The position numbers and the translations under genes are program-made. A DNA stretch of 37,731 nucleotides from Bradyrhizobium macuxiense (GTDB lineage: Bacteria; Pseudomonadota; Alphaproteobacteria; Rhizobiales; Xanthobacteraceae), in contig NZ_LNCU01000099.1 in assembly GCF_001542415.1 (NCBI RefSeq), positions 1 through 37,731 of the forward strand. Reading direction: 5' to 3'. Under the pieces are notes generated by a model, which saw nothing but the letters and a program-made list of their open reading frames with translations, did not search any database and was not told the DNA's origin. Positions 9,803 to 18,373 of this stretch are shown here, one piece after another (position 1 is the stretch's first letter; each line of letters begins with the position of its first letter).

Positions 9803-10882
9803 ATGACCACGCCCCTCGCCGCCAAGATCGCCCGTGAATACGGCACGCCCTGCGCCGTGATCGACATGGACCGGGTCGAGCGCAACATCGCCCGCATCCA
9901 GGCGGCCTGCGATCAAGCCGGCGTCGCCAACCGGCCGCACATCAAGACCCACAAGAACCCGACGCTGGCGCAGCTGCAGGTCAAGGCCGGCGCCATGGGC
10001 ATCACCTGCCAGAAGCTCGGCGAGGCCGAGATCATGGCCGATGCCGGGATCGACAACATCCTGATCAGCTACAATCTGCTCGGCGACGAGAAGATGGCGC
10101 GGCTCGGCGCTCTCCAGGGAAAGACCAACGTCACCGTCGCCGCCGATAATTCCGTCGTCGTCGGCGACCTGCCGAAAGCCGCGGCTGCGTCAGGCCGCCC
10201 GCTCTCCGTTGTTGTCGAATGCGACACCGGCCGCAAGCGCGCCGGCGTCGAGACTCCGGCGGAGGCGATCGCGCTGGCGCGGGAGATCGCAGGCTCGAAG
10301 GGGCTGAGCTTCGCGGGCTTCATGCTGTATCCGACCGAGACCGGCTGGGCGGACGCGCAGAAATTCTACGATGAGGCGCTGGCCGGCGTCCGCGCGCACG
10401 GGCTGGACGCAACGATCGTCTCGACCGGCGGCACGCCGAACCTGAAGAATCTCGGCAAGCTGAAGGGCGGCACCGAGCATCGCTTCGGCACCTATATCTA
10501 CAACGACCGCATGCAGGTCGCCGCCGGCGTCGCCACCTGGGACGATTGCGCGCTCCACATCTACTCCACCGTCGTCAGCCGTGCCGGCCCCGAGCGCGGC
10601 ATCCTCGACGCCGGCTCGAAGACGCTGACGTCGGATACCGGCGGGCTGGAGGGTCACGGCCTGATCCTCGAACATCCCGAGGCCAGGATCGCGCGCTTTG
10701 CCGAGGAGCACGGCTTCCTCGACCTCTCCCGCAGCAACACGCGGCCTGGCGTCGGCGACGTCGTGCGGATCGTGCCCAACCATGTCTGCGTCGTCGTCAA
10801 CATGATGGACGAGGTCGTGATGGTGCGCGGCGACGAGATCATCGGCACGCTGCCGGTCGCGGCCCGCGGCAAGCTGCGGTAG
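9803..10882 (+). CDS. D-threonine aldolase / D-serine dehydratase-like PLP enzyme
   Basis: Fold-type III PLP enzyme of the DSD1/D-threonine aldolase family, which cleaves D-3-hydroxyamino acids (D-threonine to glycine and acetaldehyde) or dehydrates D-serine. The PLP lysine lies in RPHIKTHK (about K48), the phosphate-binding turn near VSTGGTPN, and the C-terminal PNHVC supplies the His and Cys that hold the metal in this family. At 359 residues it is full length. No signal peptide is seen. Start ATG 9803 follows a GGAG ribosome binding site. The exact D-amino acid is not predictable; the neighbours give no pathway clue. Confidence 0.87.
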   Translation: MTTPLAAKIAREYGTPCAVIDMDRVERNIARIQAACDQAGVANRPHIKTHKNPTLAQLQVKAGAMGITCQKLGEAEIMADAGIDNILISYNLLGDEKMARLGALQGKTNVTVAADNSVVVGDLPKAAAASGRPLSVVVECDTGRKRAGVETPAEAIALAREIAGSKGLSFAGFMLYPTETGWADAQKFYDEALAGVRAHGLDATIVSTGGTPNLKNLGKLKGGTEHRFGTYIYNDRMQVAAGVATWDDCALHIYSTVVSRAGPERGILDAGSKTLTSDTGGLEGHGLILEHPEARIARFAEEHGFLDLSRSNTRPGVGDVVRIVPNHVCVVVNMMDEVVMVRGDEIIGTLPVAARGKLR

Positions 10883-10891
10883 CCGCATCCC

Positions 10892-10976
10892 GTACGATGG
10901 GCAGAGCGCAGCGAAACCCATCAAAATTTCATCTGCGCGGAAAGCGATGGGTTTTGCTTCGCTCTACCCATCCTAC
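10892..10976. repeat. Palindromic intergenic repeat, family C copy 1
   Basis: Arms GATGGGCAGAGCGCAGCGAAA and the near-complement TTGCTTCGCTCTACCCATC, bounded by GTAC/CTAC. It separates the converging ends of the D-threonine aldolase-like gene and a LysR gene and may act as a two-way transcription end. A close copy is at 13202-13285. Confidence 0.9.
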
Positions 10977-10981
10977 GCGCT

Positions 10982-11884
10982 TCACCCCCTTACGAGCGCC
11001 TGCAACTCCCGATCCAGCGCGCCGCGAAACACCTTGATCGGCCGCGCCAATCGACCGGCCGGCGGGCGATGTACGATCCAGGCGCGGACGGCCGGGTTGA
11101 AATTCTCGATCTTGATGATCTTGAGCCGGTTGCGGATCGGGCTCCGCTTCAGCGCCACCGGCGTCACCAGCCCGACACCGAGCCCGCGCGCCACCAGCGA
11201 CAGACGCAGCTCGCTGTCCAGCGCCTCGACCGCGACAGTGAACGGCAGGTGCGCCGCATCGAAATGGCGCTTCAGCGTCTGACGAAAACCGCAACCGTCC
11301 TGGTTGATCACCCAGCCCATCCCGGAGAGACATTCGAGGTCGACCGACTTCGGTATCTTCATGTCCCGCGCGACGACGAACACCACCGGCTGCGCGCCGA
11401 AATCGTCGGCAACGAGATCGGCTGGCGGAGGTGTGCCGTCGGGCAGACAGATCGCGGCCGCGTCGAGTTCGTTGCGAGACACCGACTCCATGTGATGCGG
11501 CGACCAGCCGGAGACGACTCGCACTGCGAGCGCGGGAAATTCGGCGCGCACGGCATCAAGTGGACCCGTGAGCCCGGCTTCCGACAGGAACGGTGTCAGG
11601 CCGAGCCTGAACTCGCCGCGCACCACGCCATCATTGGCGACGCCCGACTTGAGATCGTCGAGCATGCGCAGCAGGCGGCGGCCCTGCTCATAGGCCTCGT
11701 GTCCGGCCGGTGTCGGCTTCAAGGGCTTCGACAGCCGGTCCAGCAGTTGTGCGCCCAGCATCCCCTCAAGGTTCTGGATCCGCCGCGTCACGCCGGGTTG
11801 GGTCAGGTTCAGCCGCGCCGAGGCCGCGACGATCGAACCGGTCTCCACGACAGCGACGAAGGCAACAAGGTCGTGCGTATTCAT
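10982..11884 (-). CDS. LysR-family transcriptional regulator
   Basis: DNA-binding regulator of 300 residues. The N-terminal winged helix-turn-helix is clear (ETGSIVAASARLNLTQPGVT, residues 16-35), followed by a linker helix and a substrate-binding domain (about 90-300). It is divergent from the MFS exporter gene with 93 bp between them, the usual arrangement for a LysR regulator and its target, so control of that transporter is the best guess. The inducer is unknown. ATG 11884 is the only good start. Confidence 0.9.
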   Translation of the reverse strand: MNTHDLVAFVAVVETGSIVAASARLNLTQPGVTRRIQNLEGMLGAQLLDRLSKPLKPTPAGHEAYEQGRRLLRMLDDLKSGVANDGVVRGEFRLGLTPFLSEAGLTGPLDAVRAEFPALAVRVVSGWSPHHMESVSRNELDAAAICLPDGTPPPADLVADDFGAQPVVFVVARDMKIPKSVDLECLSGMGWVINQDGCGFRQTLKRHFDAAHLPFTVAVEALDSELRLSLVARGLGVGLVTPVALKRSPIRNRLKIIKIENFNPAVRAWIVHRPPAGRLARPIKVFRGALDRELQALVRG

Positions 11885-11977
11885 AACAAACTCGCATATT
11901 CTTCATTATCTTATTTGAATTGTAGCATATTAGTCCGATCCCCTAAAGGGGGCTTCGCAACTCCATCGCGAGGTCCC
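11885..11977. promoter_or_regulatory. Divergent LysR/MFS promoter region
   Basis: AT-rich 93-bp gap. ATTC at about 11898-11901 and GAAT at about 11917-11920 form an interrupted inverted repeat of the kind LysR proteins bind, next to the LysR start. CCCCTAAAGGGG (about 11940-11951) is a short hairpin nearer the MFS gene. Assignment as operator is inferred from position and symmetry. Confidence 0.4.
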
Positions 11978-13195
11978 ATGACCATCTCCGACGTCACCAA
12001 GCTCTCCCCGGCGCAGCCCCTCTCGGTCCGCCCCCTGATCTGGATCGGCGCCATCACCACCGGCACCGTCGTCACCAACCTGTTTGCGCCGCAGATCCTG
12101 GTCGGCCTGATCAGCCGTTCGCTCGACATGACCGCAGTCCAGGCCGGCCTGATCTCGACGCTGACACTGCTCGGCTATGCGCTCGGCCTGCTGCTGCTGG
12201 TGCCGCTGGTCGACCTGGTCGAGAACAAGCGGCTGATCCTGCGCACGCTGGCCTGCGCGATCGTCTCTGCGCTGGGCACGGCGCTGGCGCCGACGCCGAA
12301 TGTCCTGCTCGCGGCGACATTCATCCTCGGCGCCTCCTGCGCCGCGATCCAGATGGTGGTGCCGCTGGTCGCATCCATGGTGGCGCCGGAACGCCGGGGA
12401 CAAGCGATCGGCGACGTCATGAGCGGATTGATGATCGGCATCCTGCTGTCGCGCCCCGCCGCGAGCCTGATCGCGGACCAGTGGAATTGGCGCGGCTATT
12501 ACGTCACTTCTGCCGTGCTGATGATCGTGCTTACCGCGGCGTTGGCCCGCGCGTTGCCGTCGCTGAACCCGACCGCGGCGACGAGCTACGGCGCGTTGCT
12601 GCGCTCGTTTCCGCGGCTGCTGCGGGAGGAACCGGTGCTACGCGTTCGCGCCTGGACCTCGGCGCTGGTGATGGCCTCCTTCACCTCATTCTGGGCCGCC
12701 GTCGCGCTGCGCCTGCCGGAGGCGCCGTTCCACCTCGACGCCGGAGGGATTGCGCTGTTTGCGCTGATCGGTGTCGCCGGAGCCGCGGCGACCTCGGTCG
12801 CCGGCCGCTGGGGCGACCGGGGCTTTGCGCGGCCGCTGCTGATCGGCGCGCACCTGCTCATCGTCATCGCGGCAGCGCTGTGCGTCTGGGCCGCCATGCT
12901 CGAGTCACGCATCGCGGCGCTGCTGTTGATGAGCGCCGGCGCGATCCTGCTCGATCTCGGCATCACTACCGACCAGACGCTGGGCCGGCGCGCGGTCAAC
13001 CTCTTGCAGCCGGAAGCGCGCGGCCGCATCAACGGCCTGTTCGTGGCGCTGTTCTTCATCGGCGGCGCGGCGGGCGCGGCAGCCGCCTCGATCGCCTGGA
13101 GCATCGGCGGCTGGACCATGGTCTGCGTAGTGACCGCGGCGTTTGGCGTGCTCGGCGTCATCACCGATCTCGCGACGAAGACCGGCTCGCAGTGA
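11978..13195 (+). CDS. MFS transporter (DHA1-like)
   Basis: Inner-membrane secondary transporter of 405 residues with about 12 hydrophobic helices. Recognisable are the first helices (IWIGAITTGTVVTNLFAPQ), the loop between helices 2 and 3 with ENKRLI, and the central loop after PSLNP near residue 190. The layout resembles drug/metabolite exporters of the DHA1 group; the substrate is unknown. Start ATG 11978 gives a short polar N-terminus before helix 1; the open frame extends far upstream through the LysR gene as an antisense shadow and is ignored. Probably controlled by the divergent LysR gene. Confidence 0.88.
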   Translation: MTISDVTKLSPAQPLSVRPLIWIGAITTGTVVTNLFAPQILVGLISRSLDMTAVQAGLISTLTLLGYALGLLLLVPLVDLVENKRLILRTLACAIVSALGTALAPTPNVLLAATFILGASCAAIQMVVPLVASMVAPERRGQAIGDVMSGLMIGILLSRPAASLIADQWNWRGYYVTSAVLMIVLTAALARALPSLNPTAATSYGALLRSFPRLLREEPVLRVRAWTSALVMASFTSFWAAVALRLPEAPFHLDAGGIALFALIGVAGAAATSVAGRWGDRGFARPLLIGAHLLIVIAAALCVWAAMLESRIAALLLMSAGAILLDLGITTDQTLGRRAVNLLQPEARGRINGLFVALFFIGGAAGAAAASIAWSIGGWTMVCVVTAAFGVLGVITDLATKTGSQ

Positions 13196-13201
13196 GATCG
13201 C

Positions 13202-13285
13202 GTAAGATGGGTAGAGCGCAGCGAAACCCATCAATCTCAAACGCGCGGAAGCATGATGGGTTTCGCTTCGCTCTACCCATCCTAC
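13202..13285. repeat. Palindromic intergenic repeat, family C copy 2
   Basis: Same unit as 10892-10976: GATGGGTAGAGCGCAGCGAAA paired with TTTCGCTTCGCTCTACCCATC. It lies between the converging MFS and flavoprotein genes. Its last bases (CTA on the plus strand, 13282-13284) are the TAG stop codon of the flavoprotein gene. Confidence 0.9.
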
Positions 13286-14520
13286 AGATCGAGCCACCTC
13301 AGCGCACCCTTGCCGGCGGCAACACCTGTCGCGAACGACGCCTGCAACAGATAGCCGCCGGTCGGCGCTTCCCAGTCGAGCATTTCCCCGGCGGCGAAAA
13401 CGCCGGGCAGCCGCCGCAGCATGAAACGGTCGTCGAGCTCGTCGAACCTGACCCCGCCCGCACTCGAGATCGCCCGCGCGATCGGCGCCACGCCGGTGAT
13501 CCGGACCGGCACGGCGTTGATCATCGCGGCAAGCTCGGCCGGCGGCAGTGATGCGAGCGATCTAGCGGAGGCGACTGCGGCCTCCTGCAACAGCCCGATG
13601 CCGACGGGTGAAAGCTGCGCGGCCTTGCGCAGGAAGTTCGAAAGGGATTGCTTGCCCTTTGGCGCCGACAGGCGCGCGGCCAATTCGTCGCTTGAAAGAT
13701 CAGGCCGCAGCGCGACGCGAAGCGTCGCCACGCCATCGGCCAGCACCGCCTCACGCAACTCGGCCGACAGCGCGTAGATCGCACCGCCTTCGATGCCGCC
13801 ACGAGTGATGGTGGCCTCGCCGCGCACCGTGTGCGCGCCGATCGTCAACGCGACGCCCTTGAGCGGCTGGCCTTCAAACCGGTCGCGGAAAATATCGGAC
13901 CAGGCGACCGTGAAGCCGGAGTTGGCCGGCCTCATCGGCGCCACCGCAACGCCCTTTGTCGCGAGGATCTCCGTCCACGCGCCGTCGGATCCGAGCCGCG
14001 GCCAGCTCGCGCCGCCAAGCGCGAGCACGATGGCATCGGCATTGATGGTCCGCTGACCATCCGATGTCTCGAACAGCAGCCCGCCACCCTCGTCCCATCC
14101 GACCCATCGATGCCGGAATGCGAACTTCACGCCCGTGGCATCAAGCCGCCGCAGCCAGGCGCGCAACAGCGGCGACGCCTTGAACGCCTCGGGGAACACG
14201 CGGCCGCTGCTGCCGACGAAAGTCGGCTGCCCCAGCGCCTCTGACCATGCGCGTAACGCCTCAGGCGGAAAGGCCTCAACCGCGGCCTGCAGATGCGGCA
14301 TCGCCTCGCGATAGCGCGCGAGGAAATCCGGCAATAGTTCAGAGTGGGTGAGATTGAGTCCGCCGCGACCCGCCATCAGGAATTTGCGGCCGGCCGACGG
14401 CATCGCGTCGTGGACGGTGACTTGCACACCACCGGCCGCAAGCACCTCCGCCGCCATCAGGCCGGCGGGGCCAGCTCCGATGACGGCGGCAGTCTTTGGC
14501 GAACTCACCGCGGCCGGCAA
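13282..14520 (-). CDS. TIGR03862-type NAD(P)/FAD-dependent oxidoreductase (HI0933-like)
   Basis: Flavoprotein of 412 residues and unknown substrate. An FAD-binding Rossmann motif, VIGAGPAGLMAAEVL, opens the protein; the HI0933-family signature GRKFLMAGRGGLNLTHSE is at about residues 45-62; a C-terminal FAD contact lies in GVFAAGEMLDWEAPTGGYLLQ-type sequence. Length fits the family. The start is TTG 14520, preceded at 7 bp by GGAGGGA; GTG 14508 is the alternative, and no in-frame ATG lies near the FAD motif. The stop codon is supplied by the family C repeat. It follows the SDR gene in the same direction. Confidence 0.85.
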   Translation of the reverse strand: MPAAVSSPKTAAVIGAGPAGLMAAEVLAAGGVQVTVHDAMPSAGRKFLMAGRGGLNLTHSELLPDFLARYREAMPHLQAAVEAFPPEALRAWSEALGQPTFVGSSGRVFPEAFKASPLLRAWLRRLDATGVKFAFRHRWVGWDEGGGLLFETSDGQRTINADAIVLALGGASWPRLGSDGAWTEILATKGVAVAPMRPANSGFTVAWSDIFRDRFEGQPLKGVALTIGAHTVRGEATITRGGIEGGAIYALSAELREAVLADGVATLRVALRPDLSSDELAARLSAPKGKQSLSNFLRKAAQLSPVGIGLLQEAAVASARSLASLPPAELAAMINAVPVRITGVAPIARAISSAGGVRFDELDDRFMLRRLPGVFAAGEMLDWEAPTGGYLLQASFATGVAAGKGALRWLDL

Positions 14521-14543
14521 AGAGCATTCCCTCCGCGCAAAGA

Positions 14544-14647
14544 CTCATCCTGAGGAGGCCGCAACGCGGCCGTCTCGAAGGATGGGCCGCATCGGGGCCT
14601 CATGGTTCGAGACGCGCGAAGACGCGCTCCTCACCATGAGGGCGTCA
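14544..14647. repeat. Palindromic intergenic repeat, family D copy 1
   Basis: Contains CTCATCCTGAGGAGGCCGC, the small hairpin GCCGCAACGCGGC, CGTCTCGAAGGATG, and the complementary half with GGTTCGAGACGCGC and CTCACCATGAGGGCG. It fills the gap between the SDR stop and the flavoprotein start. Second copy at 24379-24477. Confidence 0.85.
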
Positions 14648-14651
14648 CCCC

Positions 14652-15569
14652 TTACAGCTTGATCCCCGCCCGCGCGGCGGCTTGGGCGACGTATTTCTGC
14701 GTCTGCTCGAACGCGCCCTGCAGCGCCTTCGCGGTCGACATGTCGCTGATGTCCTTGAAGTGCGCGGCGACCGCGTCGGGCGTCCAGTCGGACTGCGGCA
14801 GGTTGACTCCTTCGGTCTCCAGCACCTTGATGACGGCGAACGAGCCGGCACCGGCGCCCATGATGGTGCGGGTCGGCGCGTCCTCGCTGAGCAGGAACTC
14901 GACCGCCGGCGTGATCGCCTCCGGCTTCATCAGGGCAAGCGCCTGCGGCGGCAGCAGCTCCTCGGTCATGCGGGTCGCCGCCGTCGGCGAGATCGTGTTG
15001 ACCTTGATGTTGTTCTTGCGGCCTTCCTCGGCGAGCACGTTCATCAGGCCGACCATGCCGGCCTTCGCCGCACCGTAATTGGCCTGGCCGAAATTGCCGA
15101 ACAGGCCCGATGACGAGGTCGTCAGCACGATGCGGCCGTAGTTGCGCTCGCGCATGCCGGCCCACACCGCCTTGCAGCAGTAGAAGGTGCCGGTGAGATG
15201 CACACCGAGCACCTTTTCCCAGTCGGCGACCTCGAGCTTGGCGAACGACTTGTCGCGCAGGATGCCGGCATTGGCGCACAAGAGGTCGACGCTGCCCCAC
15301 TCCTTGGTGGCGCGCTCGACCATCGCGGTGACCTGCTCGAAGTTCGAGACGTCGGCGCCGTCGGCCATCGCGGTGCCGCCGGCCTTGCGGATCTCCTCGA
15401 CCACGGTCTCGGCCGGCGACAGCGAACCGCCGGTGCCGTCGCGCGCCCCGCCGAAATCGTTGACCACGACCTTGGCGCCGCGGCTGGCGAGCCCCAGCGC
15501 ATGCGCCCGTCCAAGACCATTGCCCGCGCCGGTGACGATAGCGACGCGTCCGTCAAACCTGATTGCCAT
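14652..15569 (-). CDS. SDR-family 3-hydroxyacyl-CoA dehydrogenase-like oxidoreductase
   Basis: NAD(P)-dependent short-chain dehydrogenase of 305 residues, resembling the dehydrogenase domain of multifunctional beta-oxidation enzyme type 2. It shows the cofactor motif TGAGNGLG (residues 14-21), the structural NAG in CANAGILRD, catalytic Ser in TTSSSGLFG, and YGAAK with the Tyr-x3-Lys pair. A C-terminal extension of about 60 residues follows the core. It lies in a block with MaoC hydratases and an acyl-CoA synthetase, which supports a role in acyl-CoA oxidation. Start ATG 15569 follows AGGAA; the family A repeat lies 17 bp upstream. Confidence 0.88.
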   Translation of the reverse strand: MAIRFDGRVAIVTGAGNGLGRAHALGLASRGAKVVVNDFGGARDGTGGSLSPAETVVEEIRKAGGTAMADGADVSNFEQVTAMVERATKEWGSVDLLCANAGILRDKSFAKLEVADWEKVLGVHLTGTFYCCKAVWAGMRERNYGRIVLTTSSSGLFGNFGQANYGAAKAGMVGLMNVLAEEGRKNNIKVNTISPTAATRMTEELLPPQALALMKPEAITPAVEFLLSEDAPTRTIMGAGAGSFAVIKVLETEGVNLPQSDWTPDAVAAHFKDISDMSTAKALQGAFEQTQKYVAQAAARAGIKL

Positions 15570-15586
15570 AGTGCATTCCTGCTGTT

Positions 15587-15732
15587 CCTTCTCCCCTCGT
15601 GGGAGAAGGTGGCGCGCGCAAGCGCGCCGGATGAGGGGTTGTCTCCACGAGATGAGCTCGCGGAGAGAGACCCCTCACCCGGCTTCATCTCGCTCCGCTC
15701 GATTGCGCCACCCTCTCCCCTGGGGAGAGGGT
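15587..15732. repeat. Palindromic intergenic repeat, family A copy 2
   Basis: Begins CCTTCTCCCCTCGTGGGAG and ends CCCTCTCCCCTGGGGAGAGG, with inner arms GGATGAGGGGT and ACCCCTCACCC and a small hairpin GGCGCGCGCAAGCGCGCC. Located directly upstream of the SDR gene. Confidence 0.9.
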
Positions 15733-15780
15733 GCACGCCCGCGCGGCGTCAAAAGACGAGCGACGTTTTGAGCAGCGATG

Positions 15781-15815
15781 GATGGCCGGGTCAAGCCCGG
15801 CCATAACGGCCGGGC
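15781..15815. repeat. Short palindromic repeat, family G copy 1
   Basis: GGCCGGGTCAAGCCCGGCC followed by ATAACGGCCGGG, a compact hairpin 4 bp beyond the stop codon of the 48-residue peptide gene. A related unit at 16076-16108 lies on the gene's other side. Confidence 0.7.
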
Positions 15816-15819
15816 GGCG

Positions 15820-15966
15820 CTATACCGAAGGGGCCATCGATCCGCAGGGCTTTAGGGATTTGACCCAGTGCCCGTTCCAGCACTCGTGATGCTCTTGGGC
15901 GTAGCTGATCGCCCCAATCACAATCAAGGCGACGACGACAAGTCCGGCGACAATGTTCTGCACCAT
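15820..15966 (-). CDS. 48-residue single-pass membrane peptide
   Basis: Unrecognised small protein. The reading frame from ATG 15966 to TAG 15820 starts MVQNIVAGLVVVALIVIGAI, one strongly hydrophobic segment at about residues 4-22. A short polar tail rich in His and Trp (HHECWNGHW) follows, with two cysteines at 29 and 41. A good ribosome binding site, GGGGAG, lies about 9 bp upstream. Codon use is like that of neighbouring genes. Two family G repeats bracket it. The tail could be periplasmic and might bind metal or form a disulfide, but that is speculation; topology is not certain. Confidence 0.65.
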   Translation of the reverse strand: MVQNIVAGLVVVALIVIGAISYAQEHHECWNGHWVKSLKPCGSMAPSV

Positions 15967-16075
15967 GGCTGCCACTCCCCGGGACCGTACGGCCTAAGGC
16001 GAGGATGATGGACACCAGATATCATGGCCGTCAATGCGCCAAGGGGACGAGGCGAGCAACGCACGGCTGGGAAAC

Positions 16076-16108
16076 TCGTCAAGCCGGGCTCGACCCGGCC
16101 ACGACGGG
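16076..16108. repeat. Short palindromic repeat, family G copy 2
   Basis: CGTCAAGCCGGGCTCGACCC followed by GGCCACGACGGGCT; a hairpin of the same type as 15781-15815. It lies between the MaoC-domain gene end and the 48-residue peptide gene start, in the same direction. Confidence 0.65.
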
Positions 16109-16113
16109 CTGAA

Positions 16114-16593
16114 TCAATTGAAGTAGATCAGGCCGAGCCAGTCGGCGACCAGCGCGGGCTTCTCCTCGCCCTCGATCTCGACCGTGACATTGGTGCGCGA
16201 CAGCAATTCCTTCGGCTTGCGCAGCGTGGCCTCCGCCAACACGAAACGGCCGCGAACGCGCTTGCCGGACTTGACCGGCGAGATGAAGCGCAGCTTGTCG
16301 AAGCCGTAATTGACGCCCATCGCGGTGCCTTCGACGACCGGCATCACCTCGTAGGACATGATGCTCATCAGGGACATCGTGAGGAAGCCGTGCGCGATCG
16401 TGGTACCGAAGGCGGTTTCCTTCCTGGCGCGTTCCGGATCGACATGAATGAACTGATGATCCTCGATCACGTCGGCATAGGTGTCGATGCGGCCCTGATC
16501 GAGCAGGTGCCATGAGGACACGCCGATCTCCTTGCCGACCATGCCCTGATAGGTTTGCAGGGACACCGGCGGCTTCTTCCAGACTTCATTCAT
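16114..16593 (-). CDS. MaoC-family (R)-specific enoyl-CoA hydratase-like protein
   Basis: Single-hotdog protein of 159 residues. The hydratase-2 motif is present: the catalytic Asp/His stretch reads YADVIEDHQFIHVDPERA (about residues 39-56) followed by FGTTIAHGFLTMSLM. Such enzymes hydrate trans-2-enoyl-CoA to (R)-3-hydroxyacyl-CoA; related NodN-like proteins are common in rhizobia. It is 3 bp downstream of the acyl-CoA synthetase stop, in the same direction, so it is probably translated from the same mRNA. Cytoplasmic. Chain-length preference is unknown. Confidence 0.88.
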   Translation of the reverse strand: MNEVWKKPPVSLQTYQGMVGKEIGVSSWHLLDQGRIDTYADVIEDHQFIHVDPERARKETAFGTTIAHGFLTMSLMSIMSYEVMPVVEGTAMGVNYGFDKLRFISPVKSGKRVRGRFVLAEATLRKPKELLSRTNVTVEIEGEEKPALVADWLGLIYFN

Positions 16594-16596
16594 TGA

Positions 16597-18330
16597 TTAA
16601 TTCTCCGAACCGGACGCCCGCACCTTCTGCAGCTCCGGGAACTCTTCCTCGCGGAACTCGGCTCCGCGTAACGCATCGCTTCTGACATCGTCATGTTCGA
16701 GCCGCCGCAACTGCACGCGACGAATTTTTCCAGAAATCGTCTTGGGCAGTTCGGTGACCAGCTCGATCTTGCGGATGCGTTTAAACGGTGCGAGCCGCGT
16801 GTGCAAATGTTTGAAGATCGACAGCGCCGTCTCCGGCGTGCGCTCGACACCGGCAACCAGCAACACATAGGCCTTGGGGACCGCGAGCCGGATCGGATCC
16901 GGGCTCGGCACCACGGCGGCTTCAGCCACCGCGTCATGCTCGAGCAGCACGCTCTCCAGCTCGAACGGCGAGATGCGGTAGTCGGAGGATTTGAACACGT
17001 CGTCGGTGCGGCCGACGAAGGTGAGATAGCCCTCGTCATCGGTGAACACGACGTCGCCGCTACGATAGATCTCGCCGTCGGTCCCGATGAGCTTGCCGTC
17101 GTCGCCCTGATAGCCCTGCATCAGGCCGGCCGGCCTGTCGGCCCCGAGCAGCAGCGTCACCTCGCCTTCCTTCGCCGGTTGGCCGTCATTGTCTGACACC
17201 TGCACGCGATAGCCCGGCAGCGGGCGGCCCATCGAGCCGACCTTCACCTTCTGGCCCGGCGAGTTGCCGGCCAGCGCGGTGGTCTCGGTCTGACCATAGC
17301 CGTCGCGGATGGTGAGGCCCCAGGCCGATTTGACCTGGTCGATGATCTCAGGATTGAGCGGCTCGCCGGCGCCGCAGACCTCGCGCAGCGAGACCTTGAA
17401 GTTCGCGAGTTGCTCCTGGATGAACATCCGCCACACCGTCGGCGGCGCGCACAGCGTGGTGACGCCGCAGCGGCTGATGATCGAGAGCAGTCCTTTCGCC
17501 TCGAAGCGCGGCTGGTTGGCGATAAAGATCGTTGCGCCGGCATTCCACGGCGCGAAGAAGCAGCTCCAGGCATGCTTGGCCCAGCCGGGCGACGAGATGT
17601 TGAGGTGGATGTCACCGGGCTGCAAGCCGATCCAGTACATCGTCGAGAGATGGCCGACCGGGTAGCTGCGCTGGCTATGCCGCACCAGCTTCGGCTTCGC
17701 CGTGGTGCCCGAGGTGAAATAGAGCAGCATCGGATCGTCGGCCTTGGTCGGGCCGTCGCGCGTGAAGTTGTCGGGCGCCTTGGCGATGTCCTCGTAGCTG
17801 AGCCAGCCGTCATGCTTCTGCGTCGCGCCGACCACGATGCGCGCGAGCTTGTCGCCGCCGAGGCCTGCGAACTTCGCGACCTGGTCCTGCGCCGCCACCA
17901 CCGCCTTCGCCTTGCCGCGGTCGAGCCGGTCGCGCAATTCATCCGCCGTCAGCAGCGTGGTCGCGGGGATCACGACGACGCCGAGCTTGATCGCCGCCAG
18001 CATGGTCTCCCAAAGCGGCACGACATTGCCGAGCAGCAGCAGCAGATGGTCGCCGCGCTTCAGGCCCTGCCCGCGCAGGAAGTTCGCGACCTGGTTGGAG
18101 CGCCGCGACAGCTCGGCGAAGGACAGTTTCGTCTCGTTGCCGCTTGCCGCATCGACGATCCACAGTGCCGCGCGATCGCGGCTGTCGGGACTCGTCGCCA
18201 GCTCGGCGTCGAACCAGTCCAGTGCCCAGTTGAACGGCACCGGATCGGGCCAGCGGAAATCCTTGACCGCGGTGTCGTAGTCGGCGCGGTGCTTGAGCAG
18301 AAAGGCGCGTGCGTCCTGAAATGTGGTCAT
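16597..18330 (-). CDS. AMP-dependent acyl-CoA synthetase
   Basis: Activates a carboxylic acid to its acyl-CoA using ATP, through an acyl-adenylate. The ANL-family motifs are all present: the P-loop-like LLYFTSGTTAKPKLVRHS, GYGQTETTALAG, the Asp motif YRSGDVVFTDDEGYL, the hinge with FVGRTDDVFKSSDYRIS, and the C-terminal catalytic lysine in LPKTISGKIRR, the site acetylated in many homologues. From ATG 18330 it has 577 residues; ATG 18336 is equally possible (GGA lies 5 bp before 18330). A longer frame to 18489 only reads through the family F repeat. It resembles medium-chain or branched-chain acyl-CoA ligases. It forms an operon with the MaoC hydratase. Confidence 0.92.
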   Translation of the reverse strand: MTTFQDARAFLLKHRADYDTAVKDFRWPDPVPFNWALDWFDAELATSPDSRDRAALWIVDAASGNETKLSFAELSRRSNQVANFLRGQGLKRGDHLLLLLGNVVPLWETMLAAIKLGVVVIPATTLLTADELRDRLDRGKAKAVVAAQDQVAKFAGLGGDKLARIVVGATQKHDGWLSYEDIAKAPDNFTRDGPTKADDPMLLYFTSGTTAKPKLVRHSQRSYPVGHLSTMYWIGLQPGDIHLNISSPGWAKHAWSCFFAPWNAGATIFIANQPRFEAKGLLSIISRCGVTTLCAPPTVWRMFIQEQLANFKVSLREVCGAGEPLNPEIIDQVKSAWGLTIRDGYGQTETTALAGNSPGQKVKVGSMGRPLPGYRVQVSDNDGQPAKEGEVTLLLGADRPAGLMQGYQGDDGKLIGTDGEIYRSGDVVFTDDEGYLTFVGRTDDVFKSSDYRISPFELESVLLEHDAVAEAAVVPSPDPIRLAVPKAYVLLVAGVERTPETALSIFKHLHTRLAPFKRIRKIELVTELPKTISGKIRRVQLRRLEHDDVRSDALRGAEFREEEFPELQKVRASGSEN

Positions 18331-18373
18331 CTTCATCCGAGCCCGTCGATTGGCAACCAGCGTCGCCGTCAAG

